33,317 nt of DNA from Aeromonas schubertii (GCF_000820105.1 NZ_CDDB01000030.1:1-33317), one strand, 5' to 3'; shown: positions 7,612-15,750, counted from the first letter of the stretch. Numbers and translations: made by a program. Notes: generated by a model not told the origin, from the letters alone.

Positions 7612-7910
7612 ACCCCCTCCGTCATCTTGCTGTCTCCCTTCGTCCCCTTGAGCCCCTCCCCCGACACTCCACACAGGCCGTCACGGGCCCGGACCAGACG
7701 ATCCTGAGGATCCTGCGCCAGCTGCTGCTTTTCGAAACGCTTCTCGGTACCGCATTTACCGGCCGCGCACTTGCCGCCACTCTGGCCGCCGGTCGCAACC
7801 ACCACTGGTGCCTCCTCCCCTGTGGTTGCGTGGAGCACGCCGGGCGTCAGGGCGATAAGGCCGGTCATGGCGATGGAGAGGGTCAAGGTGCAACTCGTTT
7901 TGTTACTCAT
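7599..7910 (-). CDS. hvfA: HvfA-type copper-binding RiPP precursor, divergent motifs
   Basis: A 103-residue secreted precursor. A signal peptide covers about residues 1-28 (ending GVLHA). The rest is rich in Gly, Lys and Asp and has four Cys, each in a motif related to the family's EGKCG: GGKCA (Cys48), AGKCG (Cys53), DGLCG (Cys80) and EGVCG (Cys101), which ends the chain as GVCGN. The only other Cys is in the signal peptide. Family knowledge: HvfB and HvfC modify the EGKCG Cys so the exported peptide chelates copper. Only two motifs keep Lys before Cys, and they form one tight pair, so this is a reduced or divergent member. It overlaps the hydrolase gene by 8 nt and hvfB by 13 nt. Confidence 0.8.
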   Translation of the reverse strand: MSNKTSCTLTLSIAMTGLIALTPGVLHATTGEEAPVVVATGGQSGGKCAAGKCGTEKRFEKQQLAQDPQDRLVRARDGLCGVSGEGLKGTKGDSKMTEGVCGN

Positions 7911-8862
7911 GGGTGGACTCCTTGAGAGCCGAGAGGGGATAACTGGAGAGATCGCGGGCGGCCACCACCTGGCCTTTGAAGGTGCGCTGGACGATGGCCA
8001 TCGCCTCCTTCTTGTGATTGAGACCAACCCCCATCCAGTGGTTGAGCACCAGCAGTCCGGGATTGATCTCGGCGGCGATGCTGGCCACCACTGAGGGCCG
8101 GGCATGGAGCGAGGCAGAGAGGGGATCGGCCCCTTCGTGAATGGCAAGGGGCATCACCAGAATGTCGGCCCCCTTGGCAAAGTCGACAAAGGCGGGATTG
8201 CTGCCGTTTTGATCCGCCGAGATGACGATGACGCCCTCTCGACTCTCGATGCGATAGGCCAGACAGGGCACATCCCCGTGGGGAATGCCGAGGGCCGTGA
8301 CCGTGAGGCCATCTTGCTGGTAGACCCGCTGGGCGACCGGCTGGTCATAAGCCACGTCGTGCAGGGTGACGGGAAAGAGGCCGTCACTGCCATCCTTGAA
8401 GCCGCCGAGATAGGCATAAGCCCCCTTCTTGCGATCGAAGAGCGCGTTGAAATAGCCGCTCATACCGGGAAACGCCGATCCCGCCTCGGGCCCGGCCAGA
8501 TCGAGAGGATCCTGGCGCTTGAAGAAGTAGGCCCCCTTGAGCAGGGCAGGCAGATCGGTCACATGGTCGGTGTGAAAGTGGGTAATGCCGATAAAATCGA
8601 CCTCCTCGAGCCTGGCCTCGGCCTGGCCGAAGCGCAGATAGACGCCGCCACCGGCATCGATCAGGAGGCGGGACTTCCCTTTCCACCAGATCACCGCACT
8701 GGAGGAGGCTCGCTGATCATCGGAGATGGGGCCACCGCTGCCGAGTATCTGCAGCGTGAAACGCTTGTCCCTGGGGGTGAGATCAACCTGATCGGCACTC
8801 GCAGGCATGGCCATCAGGGCACATCCGATGGCCATGGCCACGGCTTTTAATGTCAGTTTCAT
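7903..8862 (-). CDS. Secreted MBL-fold metallo-hydrolase heading the hvf operon
   Basis: A 319-residue protein with a signal peptide (about 1-23, ending MPASA) and a metallo-beta-lactamase fold. The zinc motif HFHTDH is at residues 95-100, preceded by the LLIDAGGG strand; further ligand-region motifs are GIPHGDVP, VISADQNG and VLNHWMG. It resembles the ribonuclease Z/arylsulfatase-like branch rather than beta-lactamases. I start it at ATG 8862 (MKLTLKAVAM) with AGGT upstream; a GTG at 8892 is possible but lies within a palindrome. It overlaps hvfA by 8 nt, so it belongs to the same unit. Its substrate is unknown; a role in periplasmic maturation or turnover of the modified peptide is speculation from position. 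Confidence 0.83.
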   Translation of the reverse strand: MKLTLKAVAMAIGCALMAMPASADQVDLTPRDKRFTLQILGSGGPISDDQRASSSAVIWWKGKSRLLIDAGGGVYLRFGQAEARLEEVDFIGITHFHTDHVTDLPALLKGAYFFKRQDPLDLAGPEAGSAFPGMSGYFNALFDRKKGAYAYLGGFKDGSDGLFPVTLHDVAYDQPVAQRVYQQDGLTVTALGIPHGDVPCLAYRIESREGVIVISADQNGSNPAFVDFAKGADILVMPLAIHEGADPLSASLHARPSVVASIAAEINPGLLVLNHWMGVGLNHKKEAMAIVQRTFKGQVVAARDLSSYPLSALKESTHE

Positions 8863-8884
8863 CTTGGTTACCTGTGGTTGTTCA

Positions 8885-8899
8885 ACAGTCACTGACTGT
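8885..8899. promoter_or_regulatory. Perfect palindrome upstream of the hvf operon (candidate operator)
   Basis: ACAGTCA-C-TGACTGT is a perfect 7-bp inverted repeat about 23 bp before the ATG of the MBL hydrolase gene. Its size and placement suit a dimeric repressor or activator. I do not recognise it as the site of a known copper regulator. Confidence 0.4.
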
Positions 8900-8908
8900 C
8901 GTTGAGGG

Positions 8909-8939
8909 GGCCGGACCGCCCGCCGGTGACGGTCCGGCC
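8909..8939 (-). terminator. Strong hairpin between cydX and the hvf operon, no T-run
   Basis: A perfect 10-bp stem (8909-8918 with 8930-8939) and an 11-nt loop follow cydX. No T-run follows on the minus strand, so it may be a partial terminator or an RNA-stabilising hairpin that lets some transcription continue into the hvf genes. Confidence 0.45.
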
Positions 8940-8951
8940 GTTCTAACGGGC

Positions 8952-9065
8952 TCAGCCCTGCTCACGGTCGGCCGCCTCCTCCCAGCGCGCCTCCAGCCAA
9001 AGCAAGTTGCAAAGCCCGAGCAGCAGGGCAAAACCGAGCCCCAGCATCCAGGTGAAGTACCACAT
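8952..9065 (-). CDS. cydX: CydX, small subunit of cytochrome bd oxidase (37 aa)
   Basis: A small ORF reading MWYFTWMLGLGFALLLG and ending AADREQG. The opening MWYFxWxLG and the single membrane helix followed by a charged tail are diagnostic of CydX, which stabilises the heme site of CydAB. The ATG at 9065 is preceded by an AAGGAGA-like ribosome site, and it lies 18 nt after the cydB stop on the same strand, as in E. coli. At 37 residues it matches the family length. Confidence 0.95.
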   Translation of the reverse strand: MWYFTWMLGLGFALLLGLCNLLWLEARWEEAADREQG

Positions 9066-9083
9066 GAGGTTCTCCTTACAGGG

Positions 9084-10211
9084 TTAGTAGAGTTGATGGC
9101 CGTGGCGGCGAATATGGTCCCGATCGAGCCGCCCTCGCACCACCCGGTAGACCCAGACGGTGTAGCCGAGGTTGACGGGCAGCAGGATCATCGAGCCCCC
9201 CAGCATGATGGCCAGGGTTCGGTAGCTGGAGGTGCCATCCCACAGGGTCAGGCTGCTGGCAGGATCGAGGCTCGAGGGGAGCACGAAGGGAAACAGGGCG
9301 ATGGCCACCGAGCCAAGCATGGCGACGCAACTGAATGCACTGGCCAGTACGCCCAGGCGGGGACGGATGAACCAGGCGGCCAGACTGCTGACAAGCGGAA
9401 GCAGCAGCCCGCCCAGGGGCACCAGCCACAGCAAGGGGTGGCTCAGGTAGTTGGCGAGCCAGCCATCGGGAGCCGGCACGACCAGCTTGTCGGCGGGGGT
9501 GAGCACCATATGGGTGTCCAGAGCTGTGCCCAGGGCGTAACCGGGGATCCCCAGCAGCAGCCAGCCACAGAGCAGGTAGAGCAGGCTCGAGAGCGGCCCC
9601 AGCAAGATGGCGGCACCACGGGCTCGCCGGGCCGGCACTCCCGTCACCTTCCCTTGCAAGAAGCTGGCTCCGTGCAAGAGCAGCGTCAGCAGCACACACC
9701 CCATTACGGCGGCGATAAAGCCGGCATGCAGGACAAAGGGGCCATAGTGCAGGCGCAAGGCGTTGTCGAAGCGAAACGGCAGCCCCTGCATCACCAGGGC
9801 CAGTGCGGCACCGAGGATCAGGGTGGGCAACAGCCCCCCCGTCACCAGGGCCCGATCCCACCAGCGACGCCACACGGGATCCGCCAGCTTGCTGCGATAG
9901 TCGAATCCGACCGGTCGCAGGAAGAGGCCCAGCAGCAGCACGACCATGGGCACATAGAGCACCGAAAAGGCGGCGGCATAGACCAGCGGCCAGGCGGCAA
10001 ACAGGGCGCCGGCAGCGGCGATGAGCCACACCTGGTTGCCCTCCCACACCGGGCCGACGCTGTTGATCACCAGACGCCGGTCCTCATCATCCTTCGACAC
10101 CAGGGGCAGCAGCATGGCCACCCCCAGATCGACACCATCGAGCACCACGAAGCCAAGCAGCAACAGCAGCAGCAGGGCCCACCAGATCAGTTTGAGCGTT
10201 GTGTAATCCAT
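9084..10211 (-). CDS. cydB: Cytochrome bd ubiquinol oxidase subunit II
   Basis: A 375-residue membrane protein with about eight to nine helices. The CydB N-terminus is clear (a long Leu run, then [16 protein letters not shown]), followed by [15 protein letters not shown], a signature of the family. It forms the oxygen-reducing complex with CydA and CydX in the inner membrane. The ATG shares one base with the cydA stop (TGATG at 10209-10213), so the two are translationally coupled. Length and motifs are those of enterobacterial-type CydB, and nothing is missing. Confidence 0.95.
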   Translation of the reverse strand: MDYTTLKLIWWALLLLLLLGFVVLDGVDLGVAMLLPLVSKDDEDRRLVINSVGPVWEGNQVWLIAAAGALFAAWPLVYAAAFSVLYVPMVVLLLGLFLRPVGFDYRSKLADPVWRRWWDRALVTGGLLPTLILGAALALVMQGLPFRFDNALRLHYGPFVLHAGFIAAVMGCVLLTLLLHGASFLQGKVTGVPARRARGAAILLGPLSSLLYLLCGWLLLGIPGYALGTALDTHMVLTPADKLVVPAPDGWLANYLSHPLLWLVPLGGLLLPLVSSLAAWFIRPRLGVLASAFSCVAMLGSVAIALFPFVLPSSLDPASSLTLWDGTSSYRTLAIMLGGSMILLPVNLGYTVWVYRVVRGRLDRDHIRRHGHQLY

Positions 10212-11782
10212 CAGGCGCTCCTCGCCAGGGCAGGTTGTTGGTCGTCACCGTGACGGGGACGCAGTATGGCGGGTCCCTTGCGAACCACATGGCACAGCAG
10301 GTAGAGCTCCACCACCAGCAAGAGGGTATAGAGAGTGCAAATGGCGATCAGGCTGAACCAGAGCTGCCCCGCCGTCAGCAATGAGGCCGCCGCCGAGACC
10401 GGTAGCAGGTCACTGATGGCCCAGGGCTGACGACCGAACTCGGCGACAAACCAGCCCGCCTCGATGGCAATCCAGGGGAGCGGCATGCTCCAGAGCAGGA
10501 TCTTGAGCAGCCGCGGCGAGCTCTCCAGCCGGTTACGGCAGAGCTGCACGAAGCTCACGACCATCAGCCCCAGCATCAGGACACCCAGCCCCACCATCAG
10601 GCGAAAGCCCACAAACAGCGGTGCTACCTGCGGGATGGAGTCCTCGACTGCCCTGGCGATGGCCGCCTCGTCGGCGCTGACGATGGGGTCGGCATAAGGG
10701 GTAAGCAACAGGCCATAGCCGAGATCGGCCCGATGACGCTCGAAGCGCGCCCGGGTTGCCTCACTCCGATCCCCGGCGCGGATCTGCTCGAGCGCCCCCA
10801 CCGCCACCATGCCGCTGCGGATGCGGCGCTCGTGCTCACGCTTGAGGCTCTTGATGCCGGTGACCGGCTCATCGAGGGTGCGGGTGGCGACGAGCCCCAT
10901 CAGATAGGGGATCTTGATGGCGGCGTGGGTGGTCTGGGCAACCTGATCCGGGAAACCGAACAGAGTGAAGGCCGCCGGGGCAGGCTCTGTCTCCCACTCG
11001 GCCTCGATGGCGGCGAGCTTGACCTTTTGCACCTCGCCGGTGCGATACCCCGACTCGTCGCCGAGCACGACCACCGACAAGATGGCGGCCAGGCCAAAGC
11101 CCGAGGCGATGGCGAACGAACGCAGGGCGAAAGGGACTTCGCGCCGGCGCAGCAGGTACCAGCTGCTTACCCCCATGACGAACATAGAAGCGGCCACATA
11201 GCCCGCCGCTACGGTGTGGACAAACTTGACCTGGGCCACAGGGTTGAGCAGCACGGCGGCCACATCGGTCAACTCCATGCGCTGGGTCAGCAGGTTGAAC
11301 TCGGCGCCCACCGGGTTTTGCATCCAGCCGTTGCCGATGAGGATCCAAAGCGCCGAGAGGTTGGAGCCGAGGGCCACCAGCATGGTCACCAACAGGTGTT
11401 GCCCCGGGCGCAGCCGCTCCCAGCCGAAGAAGAAGAGCCCCACCAGCGTGGACTCGAGGAAGAAGGCCATCAGCCCTTCGATGGCGAGCGGGGTGCCGAA
11501 GATGTCCCCCACATACTGGGAGTAGTAAGCCCAGTTGGTACCGAACTGAAACTCCATGGTGATCCCGGTGGTGACCCCCATGACGAAGTTGATGCCAAAG
11601 AGCTTGCCCCAGAAGCGGGTGATCTCCTGATAAATCGGCTTACCGGTCATCACATAGGCCGACTCGGCGATCACCAATATCCAGGAGAGCCCCAGGGTGA
11701 GGGGAACAAACAGGAAGTGGAACAGGGCGGTGGCGCCAAACTGCAGGCGCGACAGGCTGACCACGTCATCCGGATTGATCAT
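10211..11782 (-). CDS. cydA: Cytochrome bd ubiquinol oxidase subunit I
   Basis: A 523-residue subunit with all expected residues: heme b595 ligand His22 ([10 protein letters not shown]), heme b558 ligands His189 ([10 protein letters not shown]) and Met396 (GFRLMVGLG), Glu102 and Glu110 ([11 protein letters not shown]), Lys255 and Glu260 of the quinol loop ([20 protein letters not shown]) and the GRQPW motif at 450-454. It oxidises ubiquinol and reduces oxygen with high affinity, without copper. The long Q-loop is the E. coli type. It starts 122 bp from a divergent MocR regulator gene, an unusual neighbour for cydAB; the core E. coli operon lacks such a regulator, so this may be a second, specially regulated bd oxidase. 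Confidence 0.95.
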   Translation of the reverse strand: MINPDDVVSLSRLQFGATALFHFLFVPLTLGLSWILVIAESAYVMTGKPIYQEITRFWGKLFGINFVMGVTTGITMEFQFGTNWAYYSQYVGDIFGTPLAIEGLMAFFLESTLVGLFFFGWERLRPGQHLLVTMLVALGSNLSALWILIGNGWMQNPVGAEFNLLTQRMELTDVAAVLLNPVAQVKFVHTVAAGYVAASMFVMGVSSWYLLRRREVPFALRSFAIASGFGLAAILSVVVLGDESGYRTGEVQKVKLAAIEAEWETEPAPAAFTLFGFPDQVAQTTHAAIKIPYLMGLVATRTLDEPVTGIKSLKREHERRIRSGMVAVGALEQIRAGDRSEATRARFERHRADLGYGLLLTPYADPIVSADEAAIARAVEDSIPQVAPLFVGFRLMVGLGVLMLGLMVVSFVQLCRNRLESSPRLLKILLWSMPLPWIAIEAGWFVAEFGRQPWAISDLLPVSAAASLLTAGQLWFSLIAICTLYTLLLVVELYLLCHVVRKGPAILRPRHGDDQQPALARSA

Positions 11783-11852
11783 GTGTCACTCTCTTTTGTT
11801 GTATTTGCCTTGCACGTTTTTGTGCGCGGCCAGTACAACATGGGCGTGACAG

Positions 11853-11892
11853 CTATAACAGATGCAGTTAGAGTGAATAACACCTATAACAG
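11853..11892. promoter_or_regulatory. Direct repeat CTATAACAG in the cydA-mocR promoter region
   Basis: The 9-mer CTATAACAG occurs exactly at 11853-11861 and 11884-11892, with starts 31 bp apart, about three helical turns. MocR regulators often bind two direct repeats on one DNA face. The TATAAC inside each copy could also serve as a -10 element for the regulator gene, which would allow autoregulation. On the minus strand the same boxes lie upstream of cydA. Confidence 0.5.
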
Positions 11893-11904
11893 TTTGAGAT
11901 CCCC

Positions 11905-13311
11905 ATGCCCCGTTATCGCGATCTCGCCGACCGGCTGCGCCAGCAGATCGATGCCGGGCTGTGGCACCCCGGTGAGCGCATTCCCTCCATTCGCCAAAGC
12001 TGCAAGACCCACCACCTGAGCCCCATGACGGTACTGCAGGCCTATCAACTGCTCGAAAGCCAGGGGATCATCCAGGCTCGCCCCCAGTCCGGTTATTACG
12101 TGAAGGACACCTCTCCAAAGCCGGGCATTCCCCCCGGCGAGACCCACTACACGGACAGCGTCGATATCAATAACCTGGTGTTTGATGTATTGCAGGCCGG
12201 CAAGTCACGCGCCCTGGTGCCTCTGGGCATGGCGGTGGCCGACCCCCATCTCTTCCCCCTGCCTCGCCTCGGCCGCCTGCTGGCCAGCGTCATGCGAACC
12301 ATGGATCCGTTCAGTACGGTGAGCGATCTCCCCCCCGGTAACGAGGCCCTGCGCCGTGCCATTGCCCGCCGTTATGCCATGCGAGGATTGACGGTGGATC
12401 CCCAGGAGATAGTGATCACCACAGGCGCCATGGAGGCTCTCTCCTTAAGCCTGCAGGTCCTCACCGAACCCGGCGATTGGGTGGTCGTCGAGTCCCCCAC
12501 CTTCTACGGAGCCCTGCAGGCCATAGAGCGATTGCGACTGCGGGCCGTGGAGATCCCGGTGATCAGCGGTGTGGGGATCGACCTGATCCAGCTCGAAAGC
12601 GCCCTGAAAGAGCGCCCCATCAAGGCGTGCTGGCTGATGGCCAACGTGCAGCATCCCCTCGGACATACCCAAAGTGACGAGCACAAGGCCGCCCTGATGG
12701 CGCTGCTGGCCCGTTATGAGGTGCCGGTCGTAGAAGACGACGTCTATGGTGAACTCCATTTTGGGCGCGACCCGCTTCGTCCCCTCAAGTACTGGGATAA
12801 GGGAACGAGCCTGCTCTGCTCCTCCTTCTCGAAGTGTCTGGCGCCGGGGTTTCGGGTCGGCTGGGTCGTGGCGGGGAGCCATGCGCCCCGTGTGCAACGC
12901 CGTCAGCTTATCTCCACCCTGGCCACCAATGTGCCAAGCCAGCTGGCCCTGGCCCGCTTCCTGGAAGAGGGGGGATACGATGCCCATCTGCGGCGTCTGC
13001 GTCACACCCTTTCGATACGCATGCACAGGCTAAGAGCCGAGCTGCAGACCCGCCTCCCCTCGGTGGGGATCAGTCAGCCCGGTGGCGGCTTCTTCCTCTG
13101 GCTCACCCTGCCAAGGGGAGTCGACACCCGACAGATCTATCGCCGGGCGCTCGAGGCGGGCTTCTCTTTGGCCCCGGGGGCCCTGTTTGGCGGGGCCGGC
13201 CAGCACGATCACTGCCTGCGTCTTAACGCCTCTCACCCCTGGGGGCCCGAGCTGGAGCAGGCGCTGGACCAGCTGGCCCGCTGGCTCCCGGTTCCGGTGG
13301 ACGAGCCATAA
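11905..13311 (+). CDS. MocR-type (GntR/aminotransferase fusion) regulator
   Basis: A 468-residue fusion. Residues 1-70 form a GntR winged helix-turn-helix (RYRDLADRLRQQI, then HHLSPMTVLQAYQLLE and SGYYVK). Residues about 100-460 form a fold-type I aminotransferase domain. The PLP-binding lysine is Lys310 in SSFSKCLAPGFRVGW, with Asp278/279 in VEDDVYGEL holding the pyridine nitrogen and Asn247 in ANVQHPLG. Such proteins sense PLP adducts of amino acids or vitamers and act as regulators. It is divergent from cydABX with a direct repeat between them, so it probably controls cyd transcription and its own. The Asn-Pro-Thr-Gly motif of true aminotransferases is altered to VQHPLG, which suits a regulator. 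Confidence 0.9.
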   Translation: MPRYRDLADRLRQQIDAGLWHPGERIPSIRQSCKTHHLSPMTVLQAYQLLESQGIIQARPQSGYYVKDTSPKPGIPPGETHYTDSVDINNLVFDVLQAGKSRALVPLGMAVADPHLFPLPRLGRLLASVMRTMDPFSTVSDLPPGNEALRRAIARRYAMRGLTVDPQEIVITTGAMEALSLSLQVLTEPGDWVVVESPTFYGALQAIERLRLRAVEIPVISGVGIDLIQLESALKERPIKACWLMANVQHPLGHTQSDEHKAALMALLARYEVPVVEDDVYGELHFGRDPLRPLKYWDKGTSLLCSSFSKCLAPGFRVGWVVAGSHAPRVQRRQLISTLATNVPSQLALARFLEEGGYDAHLRRLRHTLSIRMHRLRAELQTRLPSVGISQPGGGFFLWLTLPRGVDTRQIYRRALEAGFSLAPGALFGGAGQHDHCLRLNASHPWGPELEQALDQLARWLPVPVDEP

Positions 13312-13382
13312 AAAAATGAAGACACTGCATCCATTGGCCCCTGGTGAGCGTCTCTCTGGTGAGACCCCAACCAGGAGCAACA

Positions 13383-14159
13383 ATGAAAGTCACTTCACCT
13401 TCTCTGGCGCTACTCTGCGCCCTGCTGTGGCAGATGCCCGCACAGGCGGCCCATCAGGCCAATGACGGCGTGCTTCGCCTCTATGGGCCCGGCGGGCCGG
13501 ATAGCGCACTCAAGAGAGCGGCCGACGCCTTCGCTCGCAAGAGCAATGTACCTGTGGTGGTAACCGCCGGCCCCGAGTCCGGCTGGAGCCAGCAGGCGAG
13601 TCAGGATGCCGACCTCATCTTTGCCGGGGCGGAGCAATCCATGTCCGCCTTTCTCGAGCACTACCCCTTTCTCGATCCCCAAAGCGCCCGCCCCTACTAC
13701 CTGAGGCGAGCGGTGATTGCCGTGCAAAAGGGCAATCCTTCCCGGATAAACGGCATCGATGACCTGCTCAGGCGCCCCTTGAGGGTGGTGGTCACCGAGG
13801 GGCGTGGCAGCTATAACACCTCGGGCACCGGTCTGTGGGAGGATGTGGCCGGCCGGCTCGGCTCCCTGGCGGATCTGCAGGCGCTGCGCCGCAACATTGT
13901 GGCCTATGAGCAGGGGAGCGGCGCCAGCTATCGCGCCTTTACCCGACTCAAGGCCGACGCCTGGATCACCTGGGTACACTGGCCCCTGAACCAGTCCGAC
14001 AAGGTGGACTATGTAGAGATAGAGCCACAGCGACGGATCTTTCGCGGCCTCTCCATCGCACAGGCACGCACGGCTGACCCGATCACCCGCCGCTTTTTGG
14101 CCTTTATCGAGAGCCCCGAGGGTGAAACCTATTTCGCCCAAGATGGCTGGACCCGTTAA
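13383..14159 (+). CDS. acfC: AcfC-like periplasmic substrate-binding protein
   Basis: A 258-residue protein with a signal peptide (about 1-19, ending MPAQA) and the hallmark of AcfC: VLRLYGPGGPDSALKRAAD near the N-terminus, VVVTAGPESGW, then DADLIFAGAE. AcfC of Vibrio cholerae is an accessory colonization factor with a type II periplasmic binding fold, possibly for sulfate-like anions; its ligand here is unknown. AGGAG at 13372-13376 supports ATG 13383 over the upstream in-frame 13344. It is the first gene of a four-gene operon leading into a sigma/anti-sigma pair, so it may supply or sense the signal for that pair. Confidence 0.78.
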   Translation: MKVTSPSLALLCALLWQMPAQAAHQANDGVLRLYGPGGPDSALKRAADAFARKSNVPVVVTAGPESGWSQQASQDADLIFAGAEQSMSAFLEHYPFLDPQSARPYYLRRAVIAVQKGNPSRINGIDDLLRRPLRVVVTEGRGSYNTSGTGLWEDVAGRLGSLADLQALRRNIVAYEQGSGASYRAFTRLKADAWITWVHWPLNQSDKVDYVEIEPQRRIFRGLSIAQARTADPITRRFLAFIESPEGETYFAQDGWTR

Positions 14160-14174
14160 CGAGGAGCACACACC

Positions 14175-14576
14175 ATGAAATTGATGATCACCACCGCCCT
14201 CCTCCTGCCCCTGGGCAGTGCCTGGGCCATCGAGACAAGCCCACTGGAGCATCTTCCCCTGACGCGCGTCGTCCTGGGTCAGGAAGGCTATCTGGCCGAT
14301 CAGCGGGGGCTTAGCCTCTACACCTTCGACAAGGATCCGGTCGGCCAATCGGTCTGCTACGACGAGTGTGCCCGCAAGTGGCCCCCGGCGCTGGCCGCCC
14401 GAGAGGCGCTCAAACCGGAGGCGGTCAAGGCTGGATTCGGTCTCGTCGAACGCAAGGATGGGGGCTACCAGTGGAGTTATCGGGGCAAGCCCCTCTATCG
14501 GTGGTTTAAGGACACGGCGCCGGGACAGAGCAGTGGAGACGGTGTGCTGCAGGTGTGGCACCGGGTTCCCCTATGA
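14175..14576 (+). CDS. Secreted COG4315-type repeat protein (YxFxxD motif)
   Basis: A 133-residue exported protein with a signal peptide (about 1-18, ending SAWA). It carries the features of the Lipoprotein_15/COG4315 family: LADQRGLSLYTFDKD, then a Cys pair in SVCYDECARKWPP, and YRGKPLYRWFKDTAPGQSSGDG near the end as a second, paired half of the repeat. There is no lipobox Cys, so it is probably soluble in the periplasm. The family is often beside ECF sigma and anti-sigma genes; its biochemical role is not known. The stop overlaps the ATG of the sigma gene (14573-14576). Confidence 0.8.
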   Translation: MKLMITTALLLPLGSAWAIETSPLEHLPLTRVVLGQEGYLADQRGLSLYTFDKDPVGQSVCYDECARKWPPALAAREALKPEAVKAGFGLVERKDGGYQWSYRGKPLYRWFKDTAPGQSSGDGVLQVWHRVPL

Positions 14577-15091
14577 GGGCAGGCATCGACAACCGGCAGC
14601 TTTCGTTGTTGCTGACCCGCAGCCGGAATGGAGATAAGGCCTCTTTCGAGGCCTTATACCGGCTCACCGGCCAGCCTCTCTACGCCCTCATCTTTCATCT
14701 GGTCAAGGATGAGCAGTGGGCCGCCGACCTGCTGCAAGAGGGATTTATCAAACTCTGGCAGGATCGCTCTTCCTACCCGATAGACTACCCCTGGGCCTGG
14801 CTCTGCCAATGCATGCGTAACCTGACCCTGGATGCCCTGCGCAGCCGCCACCGCCGACAGGAAGCCCCCTGGGATGCGGCATTCGACCCCCTGGTGACCC
14901 CGGAAGAAAGGCTGCCACTGGATCCCTGTCTGCACCGTCTGGCCCCCGAGAAACGCAACGCCATCGTGCTCGCCTATCGCCATGGCCTGAGTCATCAGGA
15001 GATAGTTCTTCACACCAGAACCCCCCTTGGCACCGTCAAGTCGTGGATCCGGCGAGGACTGGAGGAGCTGAAACAATGTCTGACCCAATGA
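14573..15091 (+). CDS. ECF sigma factor paired with an RskA-type anti-sigma
   Basis: A 172-residue sigma factor. Region 2 spans about residues 22-66 (FEALYRLTGQPLYALIFHL, then AADLLQEGFIKLWQ) with PWAWLCQCMRNLTLDALR following. Region 4 spans about 122-168 (LAPEKRNAIVLAYRHGLSHQEI, then TPLGTVKSWIRRGLEELK). It resembles the SigK group. The start ATGA overlaps the previous stop; an upstream in-frame start at 14555 lies within that gene. It overlaps the anti-sigma gene by 16 nt, so the two are made together. Its target promoters cannot be read from this window with confidence. Confidence 0.88.
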   Translation: MRAGIDNRQLSLLLTRSRNGDKASFEALYRLTGQPLYALIFHLVKDEQWAADLLQEGFIKLWQDRSSYPIDYPWAWLCQCMRNLTLDALRSRHRRQEAPWDAAFDPLVTPEERLPLDPCLHRLAPEKRNAIVLAYRHGLSHQEIVLHTRTPLGTVKSWIRRGLEELKQCLTQ

Positions 15092-15750
15092 CCCCCAACC
15101 GTTATCAGCGCGATCACCTGCGAGAGCGACTGGCCAGCGAGTATGTTCTGGGAACCCTCACCTCCAGGACGCAGCGCCGCCTCGAGCAGTTGATGGCGCG
15201 TGATCCCTCCTGGTGGCAGTGGATCGATCTGTGGCAACAGCGCCTCGCCCCGGTGCAACCCGACCAGGCCCCGCCCCTCCCCGAGCGGGTGTGGTCACGC
15301 CTGGCCGGGGCGCTCTTTGCCAGACGCGTCAGGCCTTGGTGGCCCATGGCCATGGCAGCCAGCCTGCTGCTCGGCCTCTGGCTGCGCCCCCTGCTGCCCG
15401 GCACCGAGCCTCTCATCACACCGGTACGCTATCTGGCGGTCATGAGCACTGCGGAGCAACCCGAACCCTTTGCCCTGCTCGCCTATCAGGGCAAACGGCC
15501 GGGACAGTCGAAGATCCAGCTCCAGCAGGGGCTGACCGCGCCCGCCCTGCCCGATGATGCGGAGCTCTGGATGCGCGATCGCGCCTCGGGACGCCTCACC
15601 AGGCTGGCACCACTGATCGAGATGCGTCAGGCTCGCCCCATGAGCCCCGAGGAGTGGCAACGCCTGAAGGAGAGCAGTGAGCTGCTTGTCATGAGCGGTC
15701 AACGCCTGCTCTATCGGGGCCACTGCATCGAGCTGCTCGACCCGAGATAA
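15076..15750 (+). CDS. RskA-like membrane anti-sigma factor
   Basis: A 224-residue protein with a cytoplasmic N-terminal anti-sigma domain (residues about 10-60, RERLASEYVLGTLTSRTQRR, typical of the anti-sigma-K family without a zinc motif), one membrane segment at about 88-106, and a periplasmic RskA domain of about 110 residues. It should hold the preceding sigma factor at the membrane until a signal releases it. The ATG at 15076 lies inside the sigma gene. The upstream partners, a binding protein and a secreted repeat protein, are both periplasmic and could act on the sensor side. Confidence 0.83.
   Translation: MSDPMTPNRYQRDHLRERLASEYVLGTLTSRTQRRLEQLMARDPSWWQWIDLWQQRLAPVQPDQAPPLPERVWSRLAGALFARRVRPWWPMAMAASLLLGLWLRPLLPGTEPLITPVRYLAVMSTAEQPEPFALLAYQGKRPGQSKIQLQQGLTAPALPDDAELWMRDRASGRLTRLAPLIEMRQARPMSPEEWQRLKESSELLVMSGQRLLYRGHCIELLDPR

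Noticed and set aside
8850-10253. 467-codon plus-strand open frame opposite cydB and cydX
   Set aside because: It is a mirror of the well-supported cyd genes in GC-rich DNA. Its product is an irregular Gln/His/Gly-rich string with no motif.
10733-12019. 428-codon plus-strand frame opposite cydA that runs into the MocR gene
   Set aside because: It is antisense to cydA, crosses the promoter region and reads the MocR gene out of frame.
13341-13365. Repeat of CTGGTGAG and small GTCTC/GAGAC hairpin before the AcfC gene as a sigma-factor binding site
   Set aside because: It is too short and lies within 45 nt of the start codon, with no match to known ECF promoter patterns.
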